The translations under genes and the position numbers were made by a program. From assembly GCA_900316795.1 (NCBI GenBank), contig ONEF01000002.1:62001-126000 (forward strand): a DNA stretch of 64,000 nt, read 5' to 3'. Positions 53,520 through 62,128 of this stretch are shown one piece after another (within the stretch, counting starts at the first letter, position 1; the number at the start of each line of letters is the position of its first letter). The DNA comes from an uncultured Bacteroidales bacterium. GTDB lineage: Bacteria > Bacteroidota > Bacteroidia > Bacteroidales > UBA932. The notes under the pieces were generated by a model. The model searched no databases and was not told the DNA's origin. It saw only the letters and a program-made list of their open reading frames with translations.

Positions 53520-54977
53520 TTAAGGTTTAGCCGGCTCAAAAATCCGGTTTCCGTCTGTCTGGCGAATGAAAGCTTCTGCCACCTTGCATCGGTTCTCTAT
53601 TCCCCGGAAGACTTCCATCGGAGTATGCCAGCCTTCAAAAACAGGCTCGAGATTCTGGCTCTTGTGGCAATAGCAGGCTTTGTACTTTTCTTCCAGTACG
53701 GATGTTATATCCACATAGTCTGTAGGATGGAAGTTTTGTGTCTGGACACCTGTCATGACCTCGAAGTAGTAGAGGTCAAAGCTTTTTCCGGTTCTTCTCC
53801 AGCTGTCATAGACCAGGATTGAGCAGATCCGGTGGTCCCTGTGGCCGTCTATAGGCCAGTGTGTGAAGACTATATCTGGATCTTCATCCTGGATTAGCTT
53901 CAGCATCTCGTCGTAACGGGCCTTGTTGATTTCCGTCTGGCCGTCAATCTGGGTGAGGAAAACGTGGTCCGCACCGGTAATTGCGCAAGCGTTCTTGACC
54001 TCCTCGCTTCTGATCCTGGCTGCTTCATCGCCCTGTACACCCTCTATACCGGCTTCTCCTCTTGTAAGATAGACGCACTTGACATCATAGCCGGCTCGTT
54101 TCATGAGGATCATTGTTCCGCCGCAACCGGTTTCGGGATCATCAGGATGCGCCCCTATTATCAAAACTTTCTTAGGAAGGGTTCCGTCTATTATCTGCTG
54201 GGCAAGAACCGGATAGTTTGTGGTTATCTGGTCCACACCCAAAGCAGCCATGCGCTTGATATCTCTCCTTTTGTCAACAGTCCACACATTTACCTCCATC
54301 CCCAGGTCGTGAGCAGCCTCAACCCATTCAGGATGTTTGTCAAAGACTGAGTAGTGATAATCAAGTCCATTGATTCCCAAAGCCTTGAGTTCTTGAGGAG
54401 ATTTTTCCCCACCAAGGTACTGGACCATAGTCTTGGGGTATCTCCTGGCAGCCTCCTTGCAAACATCCAGGCTGAAAGATATGATGGTAAGTTTACCCAT
54501 ATCTATCTTGTGCTTTTTCAGAGCCTTGGCTATTGCTTCAAGAGCGGGCAGACTCCCTTCTTTATCGCGATAATCAGGCTTGATTTCCAGAACCGGACGA
54601 ATCTTGCACTTCTTTATCAGGGACAGGAATTCGTCGAGAGAAGGAACCGCCTCTCCATTGGAAAGATGTTCATTTCTGACGGTCAGGAAGGCCTCTTTCT
54701 GCACATCTTCTATTGAAACTATCTTAGGGCCGTGGCACACAACAAGACCGCCGTCTGATGTGAGGTTGACATCAAACTCAGACCCGTAAAATCCTGACCT
54801 GTCAGCCTCGGCATAAGAAGCCAAGGAGTTCTGGGGAGTGGAGGCATTGCCGTTCCATTTTCCGTTTACATTCCAGTATCCCCTGTGAGCAACCACCTTA
54901 GGTTGGGCCAAAAGAACGGAACTTGTTGCAAAAAGCCCCAGGACAAGGGCAAAAACAATGAATATACCTTTCTTCAT
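53520..54977 (-). CDS. Exported GDPD / PIG-L (LmbE) deacetylase fusion
   Basis: 485 residues from ATG 54977. Signal peptide (1-25). The glycerophosphodiester phosphodiesterase domain (about 27-260) has AHRG at 30-33, the metal residues Glu67 and Asp69 in SEFDV, His82 in VCHG and LEIKP at 130-134. The LmbE/PIG-L domain (about 268-480) has AHPDD at 276-280, TRGEAG and the HRDH zinc motif. The two activities are normally on separate proteins; together they suggest processing of a glycerophospho-linked N-acetyl sugar in the periplasm. In operon with dcuB-like upstream (41 bases). Confidence 0.86.
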   Translation of the reverse strand: MKKGIFIVFALVLGLFATSSVLLAQPKVVAHRGYWNVNGKWNGNASTPQNSLASYAEADRSGFYGSEFDVNLTSDGGLVVCHGPKIVSIEDVQKEAFLTVRNEHLSNGEAVPSLDEFLSLIKKCKIRPVLEIKPDYRDKEGSLPALEAIAKALKKHKIDMGKLTIISFSLDVCKEAARRYPKTMVQYLGGEKSPQELKALGINGLDYHYSVFDKHPEWVEAAHDLGMEVNVWTVDKRRDIKRMAALGVDQITTNYPVLAQQIIDGTLPKKVLIIGAHPDDPETGCGGTMILMKRAGYDVKCVYLTRGEAGIEGVQGDEAARIRSEEVKNACAITGADHVFLTQIDGQTEINKARYDEMLKLIQDEDPDIVFTHWPIDGHRDHRICSILVYDSWRRTGKSFDLYYFEVMTGVQTQNFHPTDYVDITSVLEEKYKACYCHKSQNLEPVFEGWHTPMEVFRGIENRCKVAEAFIRQTDGNRIFEPAKP

Positions 54978-55018
54978 AATCAATTCAAATTCAAATAATC
55001 TCAAAATCAGTAAGAACA

Positions 55019-56404
55019 CTATTGTACAAAGGCCTGGAAGTATCCGTGGAATACCGTAGAAGTCAAAAGATAACCTATTATGGTTGAAACGGTTACGGAA
55101 ATCAGGCCCGGAATCATGAAACTGTGGTTCAGAAGGTATTTCCCGATAACGGTAGTGCCGGAACGGTCAAAGTTTACAGTCGCGATGTCCGAAGGATAGT
55201 TCGGGATGAAGAAATACCCGTAAACGCTTGGCAGTATCCCAAGCAGCACCGGCCCTGCAATTCCCAGTTCGTATGCCAGCGGAAGCATGGCTACCACGAC
55301 AGCACCCTGAGAATTTATGAGCACGGACACAATGAAGAACACAAAGGCTATAGCCCAAGGATAGCTTTCAACAAGGCTTGCCAGCATAACCTTCATCTGG
55401 TCCAGATAATTGCTGAAGTAAGTATCTGCCAGCCAAGCGATTCCGTAGATAGCTACGACAGCCACCATTCCGCTCTGCCAGACAGCCCCTCCTACTGCTT
55501 TCTTCGGCTCGGCCTTGCAGAACATTATGTTGCAGGCAGCCGCCGTCAGCATAATGATCTGTATGATGATGTTCATCTTCGGTATTCCCATGTGCTGGGC
55601 CAGAGTGATGCTATCCCCGTTCTTGTCCACGTGAATCATCTGGCAGAAAGCAAAGAACACTATTACGAGAAGTGCCCCCAGGAACACGTAAACTGAAGTC
55701 TTGGCACTCTTGCTTATCTTCTTGTCCAATGTTGTGGCGCTGCTGCCGTACATGTACTTGTTGGTTTCCGGATCAGACTTCCTCTTAAGGAAATCAGGAT
55801 CCTTGTCAAGGTCTTTTCCTCTGCGATATGAATAAAGAGAAGCGCAGACAAGCCCGCAAAGGCAGGAAGGAATTGTAATCATCAGCACCTGAGGAATGGA
55901 AACCATAAAGCCGTTGGCGTTGGAGATTGTCACGAAAGCCACTACTGCAGCTGCTATCGGAGAGCAGGTGATTCCAACCTGAGAAGCGATGGAAGCAACT
56001 GCACACGGCCTTTCAGGGCGTATGTTTTTCTTGAGTGCTATATCGCAGATGATAGGCATAAGGGTATATACCACATGTCCGGTGCCAACAAGAACCGTAA
56101 GGAAGAAAGTGGTTATAGGGGCAAGGAAAGTGATGTTTCCGGGATGCTTTCTGAGCATTTTCTCGGCTATCTGGATCATCCAGTCCATACCGCCGGAGGC
56201 CTGGAGAGTTCCGGCACAGGTAACGGCCGCGATGATGATATAGATGACATCTGTCGGAGGAGTGCCAGGCTTCATCCCGAAGCCGAAAACCAGAATGGCT
56301 AGCCCTATGCCAGATATGGCACCCAGTGCAAGACTGCCGTAACGGGAACCCACATAAAGCGCTGCAAGCACTATAAGGAGTTCTATAACCATAAGTGTAC
56401 TCAT
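55019..56404 (-). CDS. dcuB: Anaerobic C4-dicarboxylate transporter, Dcu family
   Basis: About 461 residues from ATG 56404; the ORF is open to 56458 but the upstream part reaches the promoter region. Roughly 10-12 transmembrane helices. Dcu signatures include LVGTGHVVYTLMPIICDIA, ERPCAVASIASQVGITCSPIAAAVV and FIPNYPSDIATVNFDRSGTT. It exchanges fumarate, malate or aspartate with succinate in anaerobes. The gene symbol dcuA would fit equally well. First gene of a four-gene operon. Confidence 0.88.
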   Translation of the reverse strand: MSTLMVIELLIVLAALYVGSRYGSLALGAISGIGLAILVFGFGMKPGTPPTDVIYIIIAAVTCAGTLQASGGMDWMIQIAEKMLRKHPGNITFLAPITTFFLTVLVGTGHVVYTLMPIICDIALKKNIRPERPCAVASIASQVGITCSPIAAAVVAFVTISNANGFMVSIPQVLMITIPSCLCGLVCASLYSYRRGKDLDKDPDFLKRKSDPETNKYMYGSSATTLDKKISKSAKTSVYVFLGALLVIVFFAFCQMIHVDKNGDSITLAQHMGIPKMNIIIQIIMLTAAACNIMFCKAEPKKAVGGAVWQSGMVAVVAIYGIAWLADTYFSNYLDQMKVMLASLVESYPWAIAFVFFIVSVLINSQGAVVVAMLPLAYELGIAGPVLLGILPSVYGYFFIPNYPSDIATVNFDRSGTTVIGKYLLNHSFMIPGLISVTVSTIIGYLLTSTVFHGYFQAFVQ

Positions 56405-56425
56405 ATAGTCAAGTTTTTGATATTC

Positions 56426-56433
56426 CAAAGATA
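56426..56433 (-). promoter_or_regulatory. -7 promoter element of the dcuB operon
   Basis: The minus strand reads TATCTTTG (TAnnTTTG), about 22 bases before ATG 56404. A CAAA (TTTG on the minus strand) lies 24 bases further upstream. It supports the shorter Dcu start. Confidence 0.5.
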
Positions 56434-56473
56434 ACCATTTTGCTTTTTTTACAGCCACAAATAACCGTTAAAA

Positions 56474-56503
56474 TTGCATTTTGGTACCGATTCATTAAAT
56501 TTG
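56474..56503 (+). promoter_or_regulatory. Bacteroidota promoter of pfkA
   Basis: TTG at 56474-56476, a 19-base spacer, TAAATTTG at 56496-56503. It gives a leader of about 45 bases to ATG 56557. It diverges from the dcuB promoter in the same region. Confidence 0.68.
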
Positions 56504-56556
56504 CACACGCTTTGAAGGCAGTTGTTTTTGTTTTCATCGCGACAATACAATAGTCT

Positions 56557-57546
56557 ATGGATAACAACAAGATAAAGAAAGTCGGTGTCTTGACCTCTGG
56601 AGGAGACGCTCCGGGAATGAACGCTGCAATACGTTCTGTAGTAAGAAGTTGCATATACAACAACATAATACCCGTAGGCATATACAGGGGGTACAAGGGG
56701 CTGGTCAGGAAGAACTTCGAGACGATGGAGAGCCACTCCGTCTCCAAAATCATCCAGCTGGGAGGCACTATCCTAAAATCCAGCAGGCTGCCAGAATTCG
56801 CAACGGACAAGCTCTTGAGGAAGATGGCCATTGACAACCTCAGGGAAGACATGATAGATGCTCTCGTGGTCATCGGAGGAGACGGCTCGTTCAGAGGCGC
56901 TGACCTGCTGGTGAAGGAATTCGGTTTTCCTGTTGTCGGAATACCGTGTACCATTGACAACGATATCTACGGAACTGATTTGACCATAGGTTTCGACACC
57001 GCTATAAATACGGCGATGGAAGCCATAGACAAGATCAGAGATACGGCAGATTCACACAACCACCTGTTCTTTGTGGAGGTGATGGGGCGAGACGCAGGTT
57101 TTATTGCAACCCACACCGCTATTGCTACCGGGGCGGAGGCTACAATCATCCCTGAAGTTCCCACAAGCATTGAAAACATCTGTTCTTACATGAAGACAGA
57201 AAGAAGGAAGAACAAGACAAGCGGAATTGTCATCGTTTCTGAAGGCTCGGAGCTTGGCAGCGCTGTAGAAATAGCCTCAAGGGCCAGCCAGCTGCTGCCG
57301 GAGTACAAGATAAGGGTGGTCACCCTGGGTCACATCCAAAGAGGCGGCTCACCTTCCACAAGAGACAGGGTGCTGGCCAGTATGCTGGGAAACCACGCCG
57401 TAGATGCCCTGATAGAAGGAAAAAGTGGAATCATGGTGGGCCTGAAAGGCGGACAAATATCTTACATCCCATTCAAAGAAGCATGTTCAAGGCACAACCC
57501 CATTGATCCTGATATGCTAAGAATAGCAAAAATCCTCTCGATCTGA
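56557..57546 (+). CDS. pfkA: 6-phosphofructokinase
   Basis: Glycolytic enzyme phosphorylating fructose 6-phosphate. 329 residues, usual length for a bacterial PfkA. Motifs: TSGGDAPGMNAAIR (ATP site), IGGDGSFRGA, PCTIDNDIYGTDLTIGFDTA (catalytic Asp in TIDND), VEVMGRDAGFIA, and GHIQRGGSPSTRDRV. The GGDGS glycine pattern of ATP-dependent enzymes is kept. It is a single-gene transcript, and its last codons lie within the terminator hairpin. Confidence 0.96.
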   Translation: MDNNKIKKVGVLTSGGDAPGMNAAIRSVVRSCIYNNIIPVGIYRGYKGLVRKNFETMESHSVSKIIQLGGTILKSSRLPEFATDKLLRKMAIDNLREDMIDALVVIGGDGSFRGADLLVKEFGFPVVGIPCTIDNDIYGTDLTIGFDTAINTAMEAIDKIRDTADSHNHLFFVEVMGRDAGFIATHTAIATGAEATIIPEVPTSIENICSYMKTERRKNKTSGIVIVSEGSELGSAVEIASRASQLLPEYKIRVVTLGHIQRGGSPSTRDRVLASMLGNHAVDALIEGKSGIMVGLKGGQISYIPFKEACSRHNPIDPDMLRIAKILSI

Positions 57547-57556
57547 GAGGATTTTT
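57530..57556 (+). terminator. Terminator overlapping the end of pfkA
   Basis: AAAATCCTCTC pairs with GAGAGGATTTT around GATCT and is followed by T residues. The pfkA stop codon (57544-57546) lies in the loop and stem, so the coding sequence itself forms the hairpin. Confidence 0.82.
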
Positions 57557-57600
57557 GTTATACGACGGCTCCGGCTTCATCAAGCCTGCACTTGTTTCCG

Positions 57601-58935
57601 TCAGAAAGTTATGTCAACTCCAACTCCGAACACGTTGTTGGTGCGGCTGTAAGTGGAATACCCGACTGTCTGCGGCTTGGTATGGTCCTGGTAGAAAGAA
57701 GTGAAGTACGAGGCGTTTAGCGTAAGGTTTTCTGTCACCTTATAACCAATTCCCAATCCAAGGGAAGTGCAGTCAAGGTTGAAGTTCATGTCTGAATAGT
57801 TGGCTTCCTTCTGGCTGTAAAAAGTATGCTGGAGACCGGCACTTACCTCAAACTTCTTGGTAACATCGAATTCCACACCGAACGTGATCTCGTCGGTATC
57901 CTTCAGCAAATCTGTGTTCCACTGTTTGGTGTCAAGGTCGAAGTAATGGTTATATCCGGCATCTATCCTCAGATAAGGAAGAGGACTGACCTCGACTCCG
58001 AATGCCAGCATTGACGGCATATCTGCATTGTGCTTGGCCTTGTCAAGATACTTGGCGAAGGCTGGCTGGCCTGCAGCCAGAGCATTGAAAGCGTCATTGT
58101 TCTTTGCCTTGCTTTCAACTTCCAGGTGGGTCCTGAACTCGTACCTCAGCGCAAGGTTCAGGTATTGGTTCGGACGGTAATCCAGACCAATGATAGGAGA
58201 AATGCCGAACCCGTTCTGCTTGCAGTCCAGAAGATAGTTGCTGCCTGCAGGTATGATGTCACCTCCTGTGGTGCGGAAGTTGATGTCATCAACTCCACCC
58301 TTGAAGTGGTTGGAAGCAATGATTCCTCTAAGTCCCAGGCTGAGGCTCAACTTGTCACCTATCCTGCGCGCAGCCGCCATCGTGACACCATAATAGAAAG
58401 ACTTGCCTTCCACATGCTGATTGAGGCTGTAACCTCCGAAAAGAGCACCCATCTTAGCCATTCCCATCTGGCCGACAAGAGCCTCGAAAGCCCCTATTCC
58501 CTGCTTGAATTTGCATTCTCCGCCTCCGCCAAGGATTCCGAACCCGAACTGGAAAGACCAGTTGCCTGTGTTGTAAACGGCAAAAAGCGAAGGCTGCATC
58601 AGAACATCAACCTTGCCGTTAAACTTGCGGCTGAAAGACCCGTCGGCCTCAGCGATGCCTGGATTCAGGTAATTTGCTCCGAAAAGCGGACCATAGTTGG
58701 AATATACGTTTCTTTTCTGGTGCGGACTCTGCCAGTTGAACTGAAAATGCCATCCGTCTTTCAAGAAGGCCACTCCGGCAGGATTATAGTAAACTCCGTC
58801 GATACCGATGGCGCCTACCCTTGAAGGGTTTCTCAGGAATCTAATACTCTGGTTTGTATTTGTCAGATAATCACCAGCATAGGATGTAACGGCAAAAGCG
58901 GTAGCCGCTACTGCCAGCAAAAGTAGTTTTTTCAT
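57601..58935 (-). CDS. FadL/OmpP1-type outer membrane transport protein
   Basis: A 444-residue outer membrane protein with signal peptide (1-20, ending SYA) and a barrel in the long-chain fatty acid transporter family. The N-terminal hatch region includes NPSRVGAIGIDGVYYNPAG, where NPAG is the conserved FadL-type motif. Later strands such as LGLRGIIASNHFK and FGVEFDVTKKFEVSAGLQ match OmpP1/FadL. It carries hydrophobic compounds across the outer membrane; the substrate is unknown. It is 41 bases downstream of the FlgT-C-like gene and probably cotranscribed. Confidence 0.85.
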   Translation of the reverse strand: MKKLLLLAVAATAFAVTSYAGDYLTNTNQSIRFLRNPSRVGAIGIDGVYYNPAGVAFLKDGWHFQFNWQSPHQKRNVYSNYGPLFGANYLNPGIAEADGSFSRKFNGKVDVLMQPSLFAVYNTGNWSFQFGFGILGGGGECKFKQGIGAFEALVGQMGMAKMGALFGGYSLNQHVEGKSFYYGVTMAAARRIGDKLSLSLGLRGIIASNHFKGGVDDINFRTTGGDIIPAGSNYLLDCKQNGFGISPIIGLDYRPNQYLNLALRYEFRTHLEVESKAKNNDAFNALAAGQPAFAKYLDKAKHNADMPSMLAFGVEVSPLPYLRIDAGYNHYFDLDTKQWNTDLLKDTDEITFGVEFDVTKKFEVSAGLQHTFYSQKEANYSDMNFNLDCTSLGLGIGYKVTENLTLNASYFTSFYQDHTKPQTVGYSTYSRTNNVFGVGVDITF

Positions 58936-58976
58936 TCGTGATTTAAAATTTCAGATAAACAATTCTATGAAACAGA

Positions 58977-59897
58977 TCAGTGTCTGGATATAATCAAAAG
59001 CGGAACATCATTGTCCAGGCATTTTTTGATGTCCTTTCCTCCGCTTACAACCTTGCAGTAACTGACGTCAGGCCCCTGTATCTCCTTTACCCTGATTCTG
59101 CCAAGATAATGCTTGGAAACTCGACCGTTAATCTCTGTAAGCTGGTAAACACCAAATGTAAGGTCAACATAGACACCGTGTGCTGAACCAAGGTCGATAT
59201 ACACTTCTTTCTGCTTGTTGTTTCTGTCAGCCCCGGTCTCTATGATGTCTGCCGTCAGAGGATAAACTTCATCATAATATCTGGCTACATAGCCTGGAAC
59301 ATAGGAAAGAACCTTCTCCAAAGCAGACTGCCTTGTGGAAAACCATGAAGAAGAGGAATACTCGTTGCTCTCAACGCTGAACGTGTTGGAATTGATGATG
59401 GTTCCGTTCAAGTCCTTAAGGGTGAGGGTAAACAATATGACGGCCCTGTAATTCTCCCGGGTTGTCTTTGTAACCTTCCCGTTCTTGTCCTTGTGCTCTT
59501 GAGTGAAGACCTTGGCGGTTGTGGTTATGGCAGCTATGTTACCGTCAATGGCCAGCGCATAGTCAGGGCTGTCAGTATTGGAATCAAAATACCTGTCACG
59601 TACTTTGAACCTGAAAGCGTTGCTCAAGCCCCTGACGATTCCGGAACGGACAGCATCCGCGTAACCGTCGTGGTTCTGCTGGAACTCGCCTGTAATTACA
59701 GAAGCTATGACATCCAGCACCTTGGAACCGCTTTTTGCATCTTGCGCCTTTGGGGTGTAAGTAATGTCATCTACATAGAGGTCAAAGCAGCGGTTGCGGT
59801 CAAATCCCTCATCGGCCTGTGCCGAAGAAACCGCCGGAAAGAGTATCGCTGAGACAAAAACTGCAGCAAACAGGTTTCTGATACTTGTTTTCTTCAT
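58977..59897 (-). CDS. Exported protein with FlgT-C-like domain
   Basis: About 307 residues from ATG 59897; the ORF is open to 60071 but only the later start gives a signal peptide (KKTSIRNLFAAVFVSAILF, cleavage near SSA). The C-terminal segment VYIDLGSAHGVYVDLTFGVYQL followed by LGRIRVKEIQ resembles the FlgT C-terminal / SH3-like fold; the central part (VRSGIVRGLSNAFRFKVRDRYF) resembles CsgG/LpoB-type proteins. Placement is therefore tentative. No flagellar genes are present, so the domain serves another envelope role. It precedes the FadL-like gene. Confidence 0.6.
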   Translation of the reverse strand: MKKTSIRNLFAAVFVSAILFPAVSSAQADEGFDRNRCFDLYVDDITYTPKAQDAKSGSKVLDVIASVITGEFQQNHDGYADAVRSGIVRGLSNAFRFKVRDRYFDSNTDSPDYALAIDGNIAAITTTAKVFTQEHKDKNGKVTKTTRENYRAVILFTLTLKDLNGTIINSNTFSVESNEYSSSSWFSTRQSALEKVLSYVPGYVARYYDEVYPLTADIIETGADRNNKQKEVYIDLGSAHGVYVDLTFGVYQLTEINGRVSKHYLGRIRVKEIQGPDVSYCKVVSGGKDIKKCLDNDVPLLIISRH

Positions 59898-59922
59898 AAT
59901 CCATGCTTGAAAATTCAGTGTA

Positions 59923-59930
59923 CAAATATA
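59923..59930 (-). promoter_or_regulatory. -7 promoter element of the FlgT-C-like / FadL-like operon
   Basis: The minus strand reads TATATTTG (exact), 26 bases before ATG 59897; CAAA at 59947-59950 is closer than usual to be the -33 box. Confidence 0.52.
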
Positions 59931-59961
59931 ACTTAAATTTTCCCGACAAAAGATAAAATTG

Positions 59962-59969
59962 TATTTTTG
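59962..59969 (+). promoter_or_regulatory. -7 promoter element of the lipoprotein / DUF5723-like pair
   Basis: TATTTTTG matches TAnnTTTG, 38 bases before the ATG at 60007; a T-run at 59938-59941 stands in for the -33. It is 31 bases from the divergent element at 59930. Confidence 0.5.
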
Positions 59970-60006
59970 AGACGTAAACAGCCTCCCGGGCACAAACTCA
60001 ACAGAA

Positions 60007-60687
60007 ATGAAAAGAACACTGATTTTGCTCCTTATGGTTCCGCTGTTCCTTGGCAGTTGCCACATAGACAAGGATTATGACCTGAAAAGCAAGAACATTG
60101 ACTACGAAATCAACGCCGGCCAGCAGATCGTGGTCCCAATCGGCAGTTTCCCTACTATCAAAATCAAAGACCTCCTTTCGAAACCGGCCGAAGAATACTT
60201 TGATTTCTCCGATGAGGAATATTGCACCTTTGTCCCTGACGGGGAAGCTCTTACAGACTTTTATTTCGGGCAGATCGAGATAGCCGGACTTGCTTTCATC
60301 CATCTGGAAAAGGCCCATATCCCAAACATAAGATTCTTTATGGATGTAAAAAGCACCCTGCCATTTGAGTTTGATGTGACCTGCAATGTGATAGACACTC
60401 TCGGAATGCCGGTTGAAGGAGTAAGCCCTATAATAGAAGCACACGTTTACGGTGGAAGCGAGGAAAACCCATCTTATTCTTCTGCAACTCTGAACATTTT
60501 ATCTTCCAAAGAGCTGAGGGGAGTGGCTTTCGACGGTATCAGATTTGACCTTACAGTCAAGAAGATGCCTTCTGAGACAGTTTCCGTGAAAAGAGGCTGT
60601 GGCCTTGCAATCAAAAACGTGCGGCTTCAGCTGCCGGACGGCATTAACTTCAAAATAAAGAAAAACAAGACCAGCAATGAAGAATAA
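60007..60687 (+). CDS. Lipoprotein of unknown function
   Basis: 226 residues with signal peptide and lipobox LGSC (Cys18). The mature domain is beta-rich and acidic in the middle (DFSDEEYCTF), ending with a basic stretch (INFKIKKNKTSNEE). No family is recognised. It is cotranscribed with the DUF5723-like barrel gene downstream, so it may be an accessory subunit of that outer membrane protein. Confidence 0.6.
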   Translation: MKRTLILLLMVPLFLGSCHIDKDYDLKSKNIDYEINAGQQIVVPIGSFPTIKIKDLLSKPAEEYFDFSDEEYCTFVPDGEALTDFYFGQIEIAGLAFIHLEKAHIPNIRFFMDVKSTLPFEFDVTCNVIDTLGMPVEGVSPIIEAHVYGGSEENPSYSSATLNILSSKELRGVAFDGIRFDLTVKKMPSETVSVKRGCGLAIKNVRLQLPDGINFKIKKNKTSNEE

Positions 60688-60697
60688 TTTTCTCAAA

Positions 60698-62128
60698 ATG
60701 AAAAAAACGGCTTTACACCGCTTGTCTTTTGCAGCGGCAACTTTGATCTGGCTCTGCTTTTCTTCATCTGAAGTTTCCTGCCAAGACCTCAACAGTGCTT
60801 ACTTCATAGACAACTATACATATTCATACCGCCTCAATCCTGCCTTCACTACCAAAAAGAATTTTGTGGGAGGGCTTTTGAGCAATGTCAACGCAGGCAC
60901 TTACAGCAACATAGGCATCTCCACCCTGTTCTACCCTTATGAAGGACAGCTGGCAACTTTCATGCACAAGTCTGTAGATAAGGAAGAATTCCTGGGCAAG
61001 CTGAAAGACAAAAACAGGATCAATGTAAATGCAAGCTACAACATAGCGTCCACAGGCTTCTGGACCAAATTCAAAGGCAAGAAGATTTTCCAGACTTTTG
61101 AGCTCAACCTCAGAAGCAACTCCGCCGCAAAGATTCCTTACAACCTTTTCAAATTCCTCAAAGGCGGAAGTGAAGACGATTTCTTCTATGACCTGTCACA
61201 TGTTTCCGCCTACACCCAGACATATCTGGAAGCTGCTGCAGGAACATCCACCAGATTCGGAAACCTGGAAGTTGGAGCCAGAGCAAAGTTTCTTGTCGGA
61301 ACCAACAAGATGTATATGAACATCAAGCAGATGTATGCCAGCCTGGATGGCTTTGACTGGTCTTTCCACTCAAAGGCAGTCATGACCGGAGCCGGAGGAG
61401 GAATCAAGAGAAGGATGAAAGAAGGCTCTATGGGAGGGTACGAAGCTGTTGATTTCAACGGAATCAAATACAGGCCGCTCGGGCTCGGAGGCCTTGGCGG
61501 AGCCATTGACATCGGGGCAAGATATCAGGTAAATGAATACATAAACGTGTCCGCTTCCATCAATGACCTGGGAGTGATATTCTGGAGAAACAGGGTTGTC
61601 GGATACAATGACGGAAGTACTTGGATAGTTTCTGTGGATGACATCGCATTGGACGATGTCGGCGGACTTGGAGATGTGATTGAGGGGATAATAGACAAAG
61701 TGGAGAGCGTATATGAGTTCCTGCCGGACAAGAAGAACTTCACAACCCAGAGCCTTCCGATAAACTTCAACGCCGGAGCGGAATTCAAGATGCCTTTCTA
61801 CAAGAAAATGTCAATAGGACTTCTCGGCAGTTTCCGCTCAAGCCACTTGACCCGTTACAATGAGTTCAGAATATCTTTGAATGCAACACCGCTCAAGTGG
61901 TTAAGCCTTTCACTCAATACGGCATACACCACTTTCGGCTGGCAGCTTGGAGGAATGGTCAACGTATATGCCAAAAAGTTCAGTGCATTCTTGGGGACGG
62001 ACAGCCATTACTACCACATGACCCCCCAGCTGCTTCCGGTAAACGAATTCAACACTCACGTTGTGTTTGGAGTCAACTATCTGCTGACAAGGAATCCTTG
62101 GATAAAGAAAAGCCGTCAGAACCGGTAG
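60698..62128 (+). CDS. Outer membrane barrel, DUF5723-like
   Basis: About 476 residues from ATG 60698, which gives a normal signal peptide (MKKTALHRLSFAAATLIWL, cleavage near SSEVSC/QD); the ORF is open to 60677 overlapping the lipoprotein gene. After the signal, aromatic alternating strands run to the end (GTDSHYYHMTPQLLPVNEF, FGVNYLLTRNPWIKK), with a DUF5723-like plan. The C-terminus is basic and does not end in the usual aromatic residue. It overlaps the convergent DUF4421 gene by 13 bases. Confidence 0.7.
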   Translation: MKKTALHRLSFAAATLIWLCFSSSEVSCQDLNSAYFIDNYTYSYRLNPAFTTKKNFVGGLLSNVNAGTYSNIGISTLFYPYEGQLATFMHKSVDKEEFLGKLKDKNRINVNASYNIASTGFWTKFKGKKIFQTFELNLRSNSAAKIPYNLFKFLKGGSEDDFFYDLSHVSAYTQTYLEAAAGTSTRFGNLEVGARAKFLVGTNKMYMNIKQMYASLDGFDWSFHSKAVMTGAGGGIKRRMKEGSMGGYEAVDFNGIKYRPLGLGGLGGAIDIGARYQVNEYINVSASINDLGVIFWRNRVVGYNDGSTWIVSVDDIALDDVGGLGDVIEGIIDKVESVYEFLPDKKNFTTQSLPINFNAGAEFKMPFYKKMSIGLLGSFRSSHLTRYNEFRISLNATPLKWLSLSLNTAYTTFGWQLGGMVNVYAKKFSAFLGTDSHYYHMTPQLLPVNEFNTHVVFGVNYLLTRNPWIKKSRQNR

